64,000 bases of DNA from Fomitopsis serialis (taxonomy: Eukaryota; Basidiomycota; Agaricomycetes; Polyporales; Fomitopsidaceae), in NCBI RefSeq assembly GCF_022376445.1, contig NW_025954961.1, positions 186,001 through 250,000 of the forward strand, written 5' to 3'. A program made the translations under genes and the position numbers. Numbering within the stretch: the stretch's first letter is position 1; each line of letters begins with the position of its first letter. The notes under the pieces were generated by a model that was given only the letters and a program-made list of their open reading frames with translations, had not been told where the DNA came from and ran no database searches. Positions 1-11,690 of this stretch are shown here, one piece after another.

Positions 1-678
1 CGGTGGGCCTTGGTCGCCGTCGCCTTCTGTAATCTTCCCGCAGCAGCCCCAGATCGTCTCGTATGTCGTGCCTGGGTCACCCAAGGGTCGCCCGGTCTTT
101 GCCCCGCGCCCTACACGTTCGACCTCTGCGCTCTCATCGTCATGGGCGACGAGACAGCTGCGATCGTCGTTCTCGACCTCGACATAGTCCTTGTGACATC
201 GCACGCAGTGCAGCTTCTCCGGTGGTGCGAGTTCAGCGAAAAACGTTGCGAGGGCAGGGAGGAGCAGCTCAGGCGCATGGGGGAGGTGGGATAGGACGTA
301 TGCATGTAAGATCTTCGCGGGGATCGACTTGATGTGTGCCGCGAGGGAGTCCACTGTGGCCTCTGGGGGAACAAACGCCGGCTGTCCTAGCGTCTGGACA
401 AGGGTGCTCGGCCCGGCCTGTCTCGTAGGAGAGCCCTGCCGTATGCGCTCGTCGACTGAGAGCCGCGCCATTTGGGCAGCGGGCGACGGTGACTGTGCTG
501 GGCCATGCGCAATAGATGCAGAGTCCACCGACGGCGATGGCGTTCGCAGTTGTGTCTGAGCCTGTTTCGTAGGCTCGGGCGGCAGAAGCTCTGCCTTGGA
601 CGGCGATGGCGAGGGGGGAAGCGGTATCGATGCGGGCGGAGGCGGGGGTAGTTTCTTGCTGAACAGTCCGAATACCAT
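1..678 (-). CDS. Hypothetical protein with a Cys/His cluster, 3' end outside the window
   Basis: An open frame starts at an ATG whose first base is 678 and runs off the left edge without a stop, giving at least 226 residues. The first 100 or so residues are Pro/Ser/Ala-rich and look disordered. Residues 110-155 are leucine-rich and probably helical. They are followed by C158-x2-C161, then C175-x3-H179 and a CC pair at 212-213, which could bind zinc. No intron is needed in the visible part. I do not recognise the family and give no function. The composition is typical of lineage-restricted agaricomycete proteins. The next gene lies 650 bp away on the other strand. Confidence 0.6.
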   Translation of the reverse strand, partial: MVFGLFSKKLPPPPPASIPLPPSPSPSKAELLPPEPTKQAQTQLRTPSPSVDSASIAHGPAQSPSPAAQMARLSVDERIRQGSPTRQAGPSTLVQTLGQPAFVPPEATVDSLAAHIKSIPAKILHAYVLSHLPHAPELLLPALATFFAELAPPEKLHCVRCHKDYVEVENDDRSCLVAHDDESAEVERVGRGAKTGRPLGDPGTTYETIWGCCGKITEGDGDQGPP

Positions 679-1325
679 CGTTGCTTGTGGTGCAAAAGCG
701 CGGTGAAGAGAGAAAGAAAGGAGTGTGGGGCGAGGCGAGCTCGCGGGTGAGTGCAGTCTGACTCTGCGCGAGCACGCAGCAGACACGCGCACGCCGACGA
801 ATCGGTGTCCGTGGGAAATCGCGACGCGCCCTCGACGCGTGCTGTCACGGATGTCACGGAGATCTGTCACCGGCGCGATCACATCCAGCGAGGACCACCA
901 GCGCTTACTCGAGACCTGAGTCGATGTTCTTCACTTACAGTTCTTGTCCACCGGAATTCATCCTTGCTGAAACTACTGTCTGGGAAGGATTTTTCCTAGT
1001 GTCGGTGCAGGTCTGCGCAGGCTTCAAGGCAGCCAACGTTGAGTGGTGTCTGAGTTCGAGGTACGCCGAGGTACCAGTCGTCACAAGACCCTCCCGCAAG
1101 CGCATGTGTATCTCCCTGTTCATGCAGTCCTCTATCTCGTTATCACGCCCACTCCTCCCACTAGCCCGCAATGTCCACGCTCTGATAAGTCGCCGGCCTG
1201 TTCCTGAGAACTTCAGTGCTTCTCAAATATCGGCGCTCTGTATGCCGCCATACGGAGCCGGGCTATCCTCCGCACTGCTCCTCCTCCTCGACTCTTGTCC
1301 TCAGGCTCAGTCTTTCTAGCGCAGG
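679..1325. other. Divergent intergenic region
   Basis: This stretch separates two divergently transcribed genes and presumably holds both promoters. No convincing ORF or RNA gene is visible. The part next to the left gene is CpG-rich, with ACGCGT-like sequences near 834-840. Confidence 0.4.
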
Positions 1326-3834
1326 ATGTCCCAGCCTGTGCGAGCGGAGGCAGTCACTGCTGTCCAGGACGTGGTGGAGGTGAACAATCTCAGCAAGGTC
1401 CCGGATACGGAGGTTGAGGTAGCAGATGTCGCGCCAATGAAGAGAGAAGAGCCTGTGGTCACTCGGAGGGTGCGTACATGTTCTTCCTGACCAGTATCGA
1501 GAGGTTTCACTGAGTGCCGTCCATGCAGGAACTGTGGAGTTACTACTGTATGTTAAAGTCTGGTCGTACACGTCCACCCGCAGACCGCTAACTGCAATGT
1601 ACAGTGTACTATAACGGAGACAACGTGAGTCTCTTTCTGTTCATGTACTGGCGAGGGATCTCTGACAGCACGTAAAGGGAGTCGGGCCCAATGGTTTGTC
1701 TATAACTTTCAGTCACTGAGGCGTCGGTATTGACCGCGGACCGACCCAGGGTACTCCATGACGCTCTTTCAGAATCTGGCAACTTCTGCTGGCTGGGACC
1801 CTTCGCAAGGCCCCGGATCCACATGCACCACCTCTGAGCAATGTGTCCTCCCGTGGGGAAGTGGTACTAAGTCGGTCAGCTCCATCGTGCTCGTCGCAAA
1901 CGGTCTCAGTTTTGCGGTACGCTCAAGTACTTTGTAGTGTTGGAATATCAATTAACTTGCCTCAGATCATGACCCTCATATTCACTACGATCGGCTCGGC
2001 AGCGGACTACGGTACATTCGGACGCTGGTTACTGCTCGCCATCACTGTCATCTGCTGGGCTGCCCAGTTCGCTAGCATGGCTCTGACGGGTATGCTTTAC
2101 ATCCCTATGATGGGATTCTTCCGTCTGACGTCTACAATGTCTCGCAGAGCCGTCTCGCTGGGGAGCCGCAATGGCGATATACATCATCTCCTTCGTCTCA
2201 TACGGTGCTACCCTTGTTTTCTACGCTGCAGCATTCCCGCGGCTTGCGCGTAACACTCCGCATGCCCGCCATCTGCGCGACAAGCTCGAGAACCAGGAGG
2301 TCTCTCGGGAGGAGTACGAGCGTGAAGAGAGCTTAGAGAAGAACCGGGTCAGCAATCTCAGCACGGTGCGCGTTGGATTGGGTTTTAAGCCTGCTTGTTT
2401 GTGCTGATGAGTGAGCTATAGTGGCATAGCAATATTGGGTACATCTTTGTCCTATGCCTCAATTTGTCGATTCTGCTACCGCTCGCGAACAATGCTCTCG
2501 TCGACAACTACACGATGGTCCTGTGAGTCCTCGCTACTTTGCCTCTGCTCCGCCGATCTCATTTAGTGTAGGACGAATATGTATTGGATCATACTCGGTA
2601 TATGGTGGTGTGAGTACTCTTGAGTACACTGGTGCATAGATTTTGTCTTAACCTGCCGCAGTCATTTTCCAGCAGCCTCGACCTGGCCTCCGCTCCCCAA
2701 AGGCGAGCACTACCTGACTATCGGGTGGAAGCAAGTATGTAACTACTACCCCCCACTCTGAACTCGTGCGCTGACGCGTTGTTTCGCAATAGATCTGGAT
2801 AGCTCTGAGACAGTGGAAGAAGCTGCCGTACACCTTCATCTACCTCTTCGCGTTCTTCTTGCTCTCTGACGTAAGTCTGCAAGACTACGTTCAAGATCTT
2901 CTCACAATTTCCCCGCATTTTAGGGTCTGAACACCACGGGAACGCTCATCTCCATCTGTCAGAACGATCAGTTCGAGTTTCCTTCCTCAAGAATACGTAC
3001 CTCGGCCTCGCGCAGGCCTTCACTTCCACTGCCAGGTACGCGGAACAGTTTCATCAATCACAGAATTCGTGTAATGATCATTTTGGCAGCACAATCGGGT
3101 TCTGGTGGATTCAGAAGTATTGGAAGATCCCCACGAAGAAGATGGTGAGTGGCCAGCGTCGTTCCGGTGTGTGGATGCGGTGCTCAGCGCTATGTTCAGT
3201 TTGTAGTCACAAACGTGGTCACAATCCTAATCCCGTTGTGGGGTATGATCGGGTTGTGGACAACTAAGTTCGGGTTCCATCAGGTCTGGGAGTATTGGTG
3301 AGTTTGCCCATGTGTGCTTCGTAACCGCAGCTCACTCTGGCTTCATCTCAGGGCATACAACGTTGTATTCGGCCTGTTCCAGGCTCCGTATTACGCGTTC
3401 TCACAAACCATGATGGCAGAGCTCGCACCGCCCGGGTTTGACAACATGGTATGCTCATACCCGACAACGTGTACCCAGGCTGACCAGCGTTGCTTGGGAA
3501 CGCAAGTTTTCGGACTGTTTGGCCTGTCGAACCGCGCGTCGTCGATGATCGGCCCGAACGTCATCCAGGCGATCATCAACAACACACAGAACAACTGGAA
3601 AGGCTTCCCGTTCCTCTTCGCGCTGTGCACCGCAGCGAGTATGTCATCTGGTTCGGTGCGTCGAATTACCCCTTTTTGGGGAAAGGCTGAACAGCGATGC
3701 CAGGCGTGGATGTGGAGAAAGGCCGCCGAGACGCTGTCGCGTGGGCGGATCGGAACCGGTCGTACGCGGAGACGGGGGTGTATGTCGAGGAGGACGCCTC
3801 GCTAGACTCCAAAGACTATGGAAAGAAGGCATGA
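1326..3834 (+). CDS. Atg22-like vacuolar transporter (major facilitator superfamily)
   Basis: About ten exons joined at short GT-AG introns give a protein of nearly 600 residues. Diagnostic stretches are YYNGDNGVGPNGYSMTLFQ, then AADYGTFGRW in the first third. Near the C-terminus comes SNRASSMIGPNVIQAIIN and a last transmembrane segment. These match the Atg22 family, which exports amino acids from the fungal vacuole or lysosome after autophagic breakdown. Several hydrophobic segments of transporter type are visible, with a charged loop (near 2270-2350) between the halves. The ATG at 1326 begins a short acidic cytosolic tail. The stop is at 3832-3834. The reading frame is intact throughout. 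The exact substrate cannot be read from sequence. Confidence 0.85.
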
Positions 3835-5438
3835 GGAGTGGATCTTTTTTCGCGAGGATCCCACGTGCGAGGATCGTCGAAGTTCATGAAGTGTTATGAC
3901 GTTGAATGACGCTAGAGCAGGGAACGTACTACGCGATACGTTGGCCGTATTCTAGGATGGATGGCGCGACACGACGGTGTCCAGGTCGGACAGGGGCAAG
4001 TTCAGTCTATGTTTCTGAGAGGATCACTTACAGCGCGTCGAGGCCTACTAATATGGTGTTAGAATGAACACTGACCACACTACCGAGGACATGCCTCGTA
4101 AACGAGAGGCTGCTCGAATTCAATTGACGCACGGATAAAGCATTGCTCTCCAAGAAGGCTTAAGTGGTTTCTCCCGAGACTATTTAGACGTGTTGCCGAT
4201 GGTTAGTTTGCCTACCGCTGCGTCAACATTGCTGCTTCGGCAGCAGAGGTTCTCGCACCATGGTTGGTACTATGTAGTACTTGCTTCGATTTTCATGCAA
4301 ACGCACCTACCTCTTCGAAACGACGCAGCGTGCGGCCTTCTCAAGATTTCGACGTCTACACACGGTGTTGAGTATTGGTCCGTATCTCTTCCCTATTGAT
4401 GTCCTTCTGAGCCGCTGACCATGGAGACTGACAGCTCACCGTCGTCCTTGGGCTTTCGGATGTGTCATTCCTTTTCTGTCGCCAGCCACGTTCACAGCCG
4501 CCGCTGATACCCAGCGCCGCCCTGCACGTTTCCCCTCCTCGGGTAAGTGCTCATGTCAAATCTATGTCCCCTAAACAAGTCTGATAATCAGAACACCGCC
4601 GACAAACAGCTTTGCCATACATATGTCTTCTGATTGCATGGTGTGGGCGTCAGGGCATGAGAGCTTCACAGTTCAACACGAGGCCTTCCAAAAGCAGGTG
4701 CGCGCATCCCGTGCAGGATGAGGGTGGGACCGTGTCGGCATGGTCCGGTGTAGTCGGGAAGTCCTCAAGGCCTCAGGCCTCATGTGCGATAGTTCCCGCC
4801 TCTTGTACCGCCGGCCTCCGTGTGCCCAAGCCTACGAATGGCTCACACCAACTGACTTCCGAGTCCTTGCTACCACTCCACCGTCGCGCAATGGCGCTGG
4901 AGAGTTTGTTCTGCATCGTTGCGCGGTTGATTGAGCGGAAGTGAAACGGGCGACGGAGACTATGAGGAAGACTAACCTCAAAAGGTGGTGTGAGATGCAA
5001 TGTTCTGAATCCATTTCAAGTTGCCTCGTTAGCGCTCTATCATACTAATAGGAGGGCGTGGACCGAGCGATCATATAGCCTTATACGAAGCCAGTAGGCT
5101 ATGATAGTGCGAAGGCTTATCCCAGACAATATGGTGTGAAGCAGGTATTCACGTAGCGATAATTGTTGAGCCTGTGAGCACACTTCCGCTAACAGGACAT
5201 CATATGCGTTCTGTAAAGACGGGCGGCATGTTGAAATTCAGCGGCTGTATACAAGCTGTATAGCATCATGATATTGCGTGCCTGCTATACCGCAAGAATC
5301 GTCACGTCATGGTGCACTGATAATCTCAGGTCAATCGGGCACAGTACTATCGGATGGTATCACAATGCGAGCTTCATTTCATCGATGGTACAACGCAGCT
5401 AGACTTCACAATACACATTCCCCCCAACTGCGACAGGC
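3835..5438. other. Intergenic region, no gene seen
   Basis: This 1.6-kb stretch lies between the Atg22-like gene and the CipC-like gene, so it receives two converging 3' ends. Only short ORFs of shadow-like composition are present. I see no RNA gene or clear repeat. Confidence 0.4.
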
Positions 5439-5918
5439 TTAGTACTCGGCCACCACGATCTCGTCGGTGTGCTTCGCAGCCTCGCGCTTCGCCTTCTCGC
5501 GGTCAACGAAGTCGAGGCCCTTGGTCTCAACCAAGCGGTCGACAAAGGCACCAGCGAAGCCAGCACTGGGAGCAGATGAGCGCAGCACATTCAGCAGCAG
5601 AGCGGACACTTACAGAAGCTCCTTCGCCTCGGCATGGCTCGTGGGCTTGCCGTTGGCCGCGACGTGCTTCTCGTAGGCCTTGGCGGCCTGTGTAATTGCG
5701 GTCACTAACGGTGTCCAGCGCGCAAGAAGTTGTGAGCAAGCCTACCTCGTAGGACGCAGCGCCTGCGATCAGCTCATGGGAGAGCTCCGCCTTGTGGGGG
5801 GCGTTGTTGACCTGCAGAGACACAAGGACATTGTGAGGGCGAAGTCGAGACACGGCACACATAGCGAACGCACCTCGTCGTAGGCCGCAGACTTGTCGGA
5901 GTCGTCAAACCAACCCAT
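5439..5918 (-). CDS. CipC-like DUF3759 small stress protein
   Basis: Four exons encode about 103 residues starting MGWFDDSDKSAAYDEV. The hallmark is NAPHKAELSHELIAGAASY, followed by AAKAYEKHVAANGKPTSHA and LLAGFAGAFVDRLVETKGL. This is the whole DUF3759 domain seen in Aspergillus CipC (concanamycin-induced protein) and homologs, which are small soluble proteins induced by stress and in wood-grown mycelium. Their biochemical role is unknown. All introns are 47-63 bp with good splice sites. A TATA-like element lies about 80 bp upstream, and the gene sits alone between two long intergenic regions, consistent with inducible expression. Confidence 0.92.
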
Positions 5919-7518
5919 GTTTGCAAGTGTGAATGTGGATGAGAGTAGTAGTAGAGGAAGGGGCTTGGGTTGGGACGGACTGTGCAAGGGGCCTTATATA
6001 CGCTTCGGATCGGCGAGTTCCTGACATCACCTTTCCATAGAAGGCTGCTGGCCCTTGGGCGTCGTCGCGCACGCTCGAATTTCGTTTAGCCGATGAGTCT
6101 AGAGAGGGGCCTGAAATAGCAATCACAACTGATTGTGCTGATTCGGATCCGTCCAACAGCAACGGCTGCTATCTCCCTTCCGGCCCCAGGGCGCTGCGAT
6201 GCTGTGGTATCGCCATCCGGGAGTCCATCGCCAACTGTCACGAGTGCTTCAGGGTGAGCAACCAGCAGACAGAGTATTTCATTACTTCGCGCTCAATCTC
6301 GTGCACAATAGATCTGGATGCGCAGTCTTAGACTGGCACAGACGGCCGGCCGTGGCAACTCAGGGAGCCCCTGTGTCCTTGTTCACCAGGAAGCAACAGG
6401 GGTAGTGATACCGTGTCTCCACCGCTCGTCTCGCAGCAACCAGCATGGTGCTCTCCTCTGAGGGCCCGCAGTCGGTGGCGTCAGGCTCCGGGGCACCGAA
6501 TCACAACAGGCCTGATCGCACAGCCAGCATGACGTGCTCAGAACAATCGAAGCAGCATGAATTGAGGATCGCGTGAGATGAAGCAGTTCTCTGCTCCTCA
6601 GGCCTCATGAGAGGACAACGCCCCACTTGCCATGGTGATCACCGCATGGCCACTGCCATTGGAGAGATCATTGACTGCGATGGTGTGCTCATGTGTTGTA
6701 CCGATGGACCGATGGCGTCTGGCAGGTAAGGCGGTCTCATCAGCGAGGGAAATCCCCGGCTGCGCAGGAGGGAACCATGCAAGCGAGCACAGGCCTAATT
6801 GTGCGAAGCATGCATGATACCCTCCTTCGCGAGGCTACTTTTTCAGGCAAGCCATCATGCTCACATGCGAGCAGTCAATGGAGCAAGATGCATGCGTAGC
6901 CGGTCCATACATGTGGTGCGGGGCGCGTTCTTACTACGACGAAGCGCTGGAATGATACGCATCCGTACCCTCCGCCATAGGTCGCTTTGCCATCCTGACG
7001 AGCACTGTATTCGTTCGACAGGGTCAGCTGCAAGAGCTGTTCAAGTGTCCATGAACTAGTTTGCGTACCAATGGCCAGCTCTGTAGCGTGGTGCAAGGCA
7101 GTTGAAGCGTCTGCACCGTCACAACTCATTGCGCCGGTTGACAACATCATGACCCATCGTCCTGGGCCTCCTAGCCATGGCAGGTAGCTTGCGAAACCAG
7201 TTCTGCAGATAATGGGGCTCTAACGACAAACTGTGGCGAGTGATAGGATGAACAGCAGTACTTGTACTTATGCACCGTGTGTGGAGGACACGACCTGGCG
7301 GACCAGTGGCGGTGGCACGCACCCGCCGCCGACGTGGTTCAAGACACGATCGGGACACGCGCACGTGCCTTTCACGTGCTTCCGTGCGAGAGTCGGCCCG
7401 AGCGGGTGCATCATCGAGGAGCCGCCGGCGGGTGCAGCGTCCGCCACACTTGCTCTGCTACCACTACAATCTCGACAACATATATCCTGCTACTCTACGA
7501 GATACCTACCTAAACTTA
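5919..7518. other. Intergenic region, promoters only
   Basis: These 1.6 kb separate the divergent CipC-like and patatin genes. Several ORFs of 60-110 codons occur, but none has recognisable motifs or gene-like splice structure. The right end (about 7230-7518) is pyrimidine-rich and probably the leader of the lipase gene. Confidence 0.35.
5993..6000 (-). promoter_or_regulatory. TATA-like element of the CipC-like gene
   Basis: On the minus strand this reads TATATAAG, about 75 bp upstream of the start codon at 5918. That spacing suits a fungal core promoter with a short leader. Assignment rests on position and sequence only. Confidence 0.45.
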
Positions 7519-10500
7519 ATGTCGCAATCGAAGTACACCGCGGATGGCAGGCGTACCGCTCGTTCTGAACTGGACGTAGATTACGTCGTTGAAGCGTACG
7601 TACTCTGGCCTGTTACATGGTACTCGTCTGGCTGAATATCGCGCATAGACATATACAAGCGTTCTCGCAAGCACTTCAAACGGAGGATTTTGACCTTAAT
7701 GATGAAGCTCCTAATGTCACAAGTGCACCGATGAGTCCCGGACCTCGCGTACGGAAGATCTCTGCGCTCTCCGACTTCGCCCCAGTCAATATCAAGGTAA
7801 AGAGGTAAGCTGACAAATGCGTTAGAGTACTGGTGTGTTCCTTACAGACATTCAGAAGGAGGAAACCGAGTCAGCCGGAAAACAAGCGGCAAGAATGGCT
7901 GTACATAATCGTGCGATGGCCGCTATTGGTGCGTCTCCCGATGACTTGGACACCATCTGCCTAATCGTTTACAGGGCCTCATATTCCTATTCATCGCGAT
8001 GGAGTTTGGTATGTACATCCTGATTCGGCAAATGGTCAACGCAAAGGAGTGGCTGTCCGCATGTGAGCATTCTTACTGTTGCACTCTTCGGTTGCTGATG
8101 CAGAAGGTAGGGCGAGGCCGCAAAGGAGTATTGAGACAACGCCTACGGAGTGCACAAACATATCAGGTGCGTCGACTGAGATAGTCCGGCATATCCTCTG
8201 TCTGAGTGAGCCCATAAGGAATGGAAAGATGCCGCCCTCGTTCTAGACGAGTATATGCGCTTCGATGAGTGGAAGCACGCAGACGAGGATCCTTTCTATG
8301 ACTGGAGGCTGGTCAGGAAAGTCAGGAAGTCTTTGAAAGCCCTGCGAGAAAAGGGGGACGCGCGCGGACTTGTCGGAGTCCTTGAGACTTCTCTCCGTAC
8401 GAACTTCGCTGGGGTGGAATCATCGAGGTAAGCTCGCTGATTGGGTACCGTTCGCTACCTCATCTAACACTTTCTAGGTTGTACAGTGAGGTGAGGGATA
8501 GGATCGATTACTCGGGGATGATTCTCCAGACTCACCATGATCTTACTGTAGACTTTCTATGGGACGAAGGACCTCGTCGAAGACTACATCAATGAGGAGG
8601 CGAAGGCCCTAGAATTCGTGCGCGAATCTACGGACCTTTCAAACGACGAGAAGCGGCGTTTCTTCAAGGGTGTGAATACGAATCTAGGAACGTCTGCTCT
8701 TTGCCTGTCTGGTGGTGCTTCCTTCGGTTATTGTATGTGTGCGATGAAAGACACAACTTCTGTGACTCACATCAGCACCTCTGTAGACCACTTCGGCGTT
8801 GTGAAGGCCTTCTTGGACGCCGGACTGATGCCTCGCGTCATTTCGGGCACGTCTGCGGGAGGTGTCGTAGCGGCTATGGCCTGCACACGCACAGATGCAG
8901 AACTGAGACTTCTGCTCACTCCGGACTTGGCCAAACGTTTGACTGCATTCGAACAGCCATTTCAGGTTTGGTTCAAGAGGTTCTGGTCTACCGGCGCTAG
9001 GTTCGATGCCGTCCACTGGGCAGAAAAGGTAAGGCATCGATCTTGACCGCGATCAAGGACCGCGACAGATTATCACCGTTCACTAGCTTTGCTTCTTCAC
9101 GCGCGGTTCCATGACATTCCGGGAAGCGTATTTGAGAACCGGGCGGATACTGAATATCTCAGTGGTCCCAGCTGATCGGCATTCGTGAGTAGTTCAGGCA
9201 ATTGTTAGCCCTGACCTGTTGCTGAGGCCACCGTTCAGACCAACGAAGCTGTTGAACTACATGACGGCGCCAGACACTGTCATCTGGAGTGCTCTCTTGG
9301 CATCCGCAGCGGTCCCCGGCATCTTGAACCCTGTCGTTCTGATGCAGAAGTTAAAGAATGGTTCCATTGTACCGTGGAACTGGGGAAGCAAGTTCAAGGA
9401 CGGCTCACTGAGGTAAGTCCCGCAGTCACGGGCTGGATGCTTTCTAGGCACACTCACACCATCACCAGAGTTGACATCCCTGTGCAAGCACTGAACCTGT
9501 ACTTCAATGGTATGCATATAGCTGCCGGTGAGGAACGATTGATGGATACTGATAGTTGGACAGTCACACATCCGATTGTGTCTCAAGTAAACCCTCACGT
9601 ACATTTGTTCTTCTTTGCTCCGCAAGGGTCTGCTGGCAAGCCGGTGGCGCATCGGAAGAACAAGGGTAAGACTGCTGGCGCTGTTGACCATTCGTCTAGC
9701 TGATTGGAGTTGTCAGGATGGAGAGGGAACTTCCTGTTGTCGGCCGGGGAACAATGGCTGAAACTCGAGCTCACGAAGAATTTCAAGGTATGTTTATCAT
9801 ATGGCCCGGAGCCGCACAGTACTCACTCTTACGCCGCAGTTGATTCGTGATCTCGACTTGCTGCCACAACTTTTGGGGCAAGATTGGTCCAGTGTCTTCC
9901 TGCAGCGCTTCGAAGGCAGTGTGACGTGAGTACACTGGGATCGTATCGTCTGCTGTGATCAATCACTGAATGGCGTTATGCTGCGAATGTAGAATTTGGC
10001 CACGGACGCGCTTCCAGGTACGCTGATGTGTATCTTTCGTGGCCCAAACAATTCATCAACCTTCTGATGGCTCAGGACTGGCTTCATATCCTTAGCGACC
10101 CTGATGAGGCCGAGCTGGCCAGGATGCTTCATGTTGGACAGCTCGTTACATGGCCGAAGGTAGGCCGATCACATCTCGTTGTAAATGTCTAGTGGTTGAC
10201 AGTCTGCCAGTTGCACATGATTGAGAATCGCTTCCGGCTCGAGCAGCAAATATTCCTTGGACGTCAGACCGTGCGCAAAGCCATGCAGGCCCGCGGCCAA
10301 ACAGCCCGCAAGGGCGAAGCAGCACCACAAGGACGCATTCCCGAACCCAACACAGGCACGAAACTACCTGTTGTCGCCGGGACGCCAGTCGTTTCAACAC
10401 TATCGGAAGGACCCCTGCCCATGGACACGGATGCCGAGGCAGCCTATCTGTCGCGCGCGCAGAGAGAAGAACAGCGAAACGCAGCGCCCGCGGCTGCTCC

Positions 10501-11112
10501 TGGCCCTTCGCAGGGCGCCGGAAGCTCAGAAGCGCGCCGCCCGTCTGGCAGACGCCGGCGTGTGCAGAGCGTGGCGGAGCAGGTTGAGAAGGAGGCAGCG
10601 AGGGATGAGCATCACGGCCGAGCGACGCCGGATCCCCTCCTTCGCCGCAGCCCGGCGATGTTCAGCAACAGCAGGCCTATGCCCAGGCACGCCAGGCGTC
10701 GACGTCGCACGCGAGCCCGGTGGAGTTCCTACGCAGGCTGGGCCAGGGGTCGCCGTTCTCGACGTTCGCGTCGTTGAGGGGGAAGAATAAGCTGCGGGCG
10801 ACAGACTTTCCACAGGAGGCGGGCGGCGAGCCGGTGTACTCCGGGGATTCCTCGTCGGATGACGATGATCTGTCGATCATATCGAGGCGGCAGCGACATT
10901 CCTCTTCGTTCGACATTCGGACTGACTTTGAGAGGAGATACTCGCAAGTGGCAGCGAGGATGGAGAGTACTGATTATTCACGTTCATTATCAGTCGCTGC
11001 TCAGCGATGTCTATTTCATTGGATGGGGGGGGGTTGTCTGTTACGGACTCATTTGCAACTCGACGCCTCGATATACATACGTGTGCACACATCTGCTTGT
11101 GTTGTAGTGTAG
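7519..11112 (+). CDS. Patatin-like phospholipase / triacylglycerol lipase (DUF3336, Tgl3/4/5-like)
   Basis: A multi-exon gene starting MSQSKYTADGRRTA. An N-terminal membrane segment (GLIFLFIAMEFGMYILIR) follows a basic stretch. Next is the DUF3336 region containing WKHADEDPFYDW and LLGQDWSSVFLQRFEGSVT-type flanks. The patatin domain has the oxyanion loop SGGASFGYYHFG, the nucleophile elbow GTSAGG and the catalytic Asp in DGSL, forming the Ser-Asp dyad. Family members hydrolyse storage triacylglycerol or act as lysophospholipid acyltransferases on lipid droplets. The C-terminal 250 residues are disordered, with Ser/Asp and Arg runs. Reading changes frame near 10583-10650. A 68-bp intron with a weak GTTGAG donor would explain this; an indel is the alternative. 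The last exon ends at TAG 11110-11112. Confidence 0.88.
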
Positions 11113-11211
11113 ATTTGAAAGTGTATAATCGTAACACGGGTTTTGCATGCTAGCTGCTGGCTCGTGAGTCGGAGTCGAAGTCTTCGGTGGTTCGTAGGCG
11201 CCCATGGGCGC

Positions 11212-11690
11212 TTACACGGTCATGTGGATGTCACGATGCGCCACAGGCGCGTCGTGTGCCGCTTTTGTGAGTGCGTCCACATTGAGGGCGGCATTGTACT
11301 TTAGAGTCGAGTTGACATTACTCTCGAGGCAGCTTGTGCACGAGTCCACCACCAGGCTGCTCCTTCTCGAGAGGCATGTCGACGAATAGTAGGTACCCGA
11401 CCGGCGCTCCTTGCGTATCGGACAATCTTCCCACGGGCTGGAAGATGAGGAGAGGACTGCCGTCGAGCGGAGGGTCTATGCTCCTGCTCAAGTGGGTCAG
11501 AAGATGCCTCGTGTGCCCTCCTCGTTCTCAGCGCCCCGGGTCTTGCTATCTGCATCCTCTTCCTCGTCCTCACGTCGACTGGCAGCATATTTCAACGGCT
11601 CTCGAGGTACTTGCACAGAGTAGCGTCGCGGACGATCGTAAATTTGCACTTCCTCCGGATTTCGGGCGATCCCTGTGCCCATCCGCATGG
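11212..11690 (-). pseudogene. Possible decayed or frameshifted ORF, head-to-head with the next gene
   Basis: On the minus strand, protein-like sequence can be followed through three frames. It runs from RNPEEVQIYDRPRRYSV through PVGYLLFVDMPLEKEQPGG to KYNAALNVDALTKAAHDA and a stop at 11212-11214. Two one-base shifts, near 11515 and 11345, would be needed to join them. An ATG at about 11690 overlaps the start of the plus-strand gene. I do not recognise the family. It could be a small gene broken by indels, an intron-containing gene I mis-splice, or chance composition. Confidence 0.25.

Noticed and set aside
3835..7518. Short ORFs in the two long intergenic regions (for example 4612-4944 and 7233-7568)
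   Set aside because: Composition is not protein-like, frames overlap on both strands and no family motif is visible.
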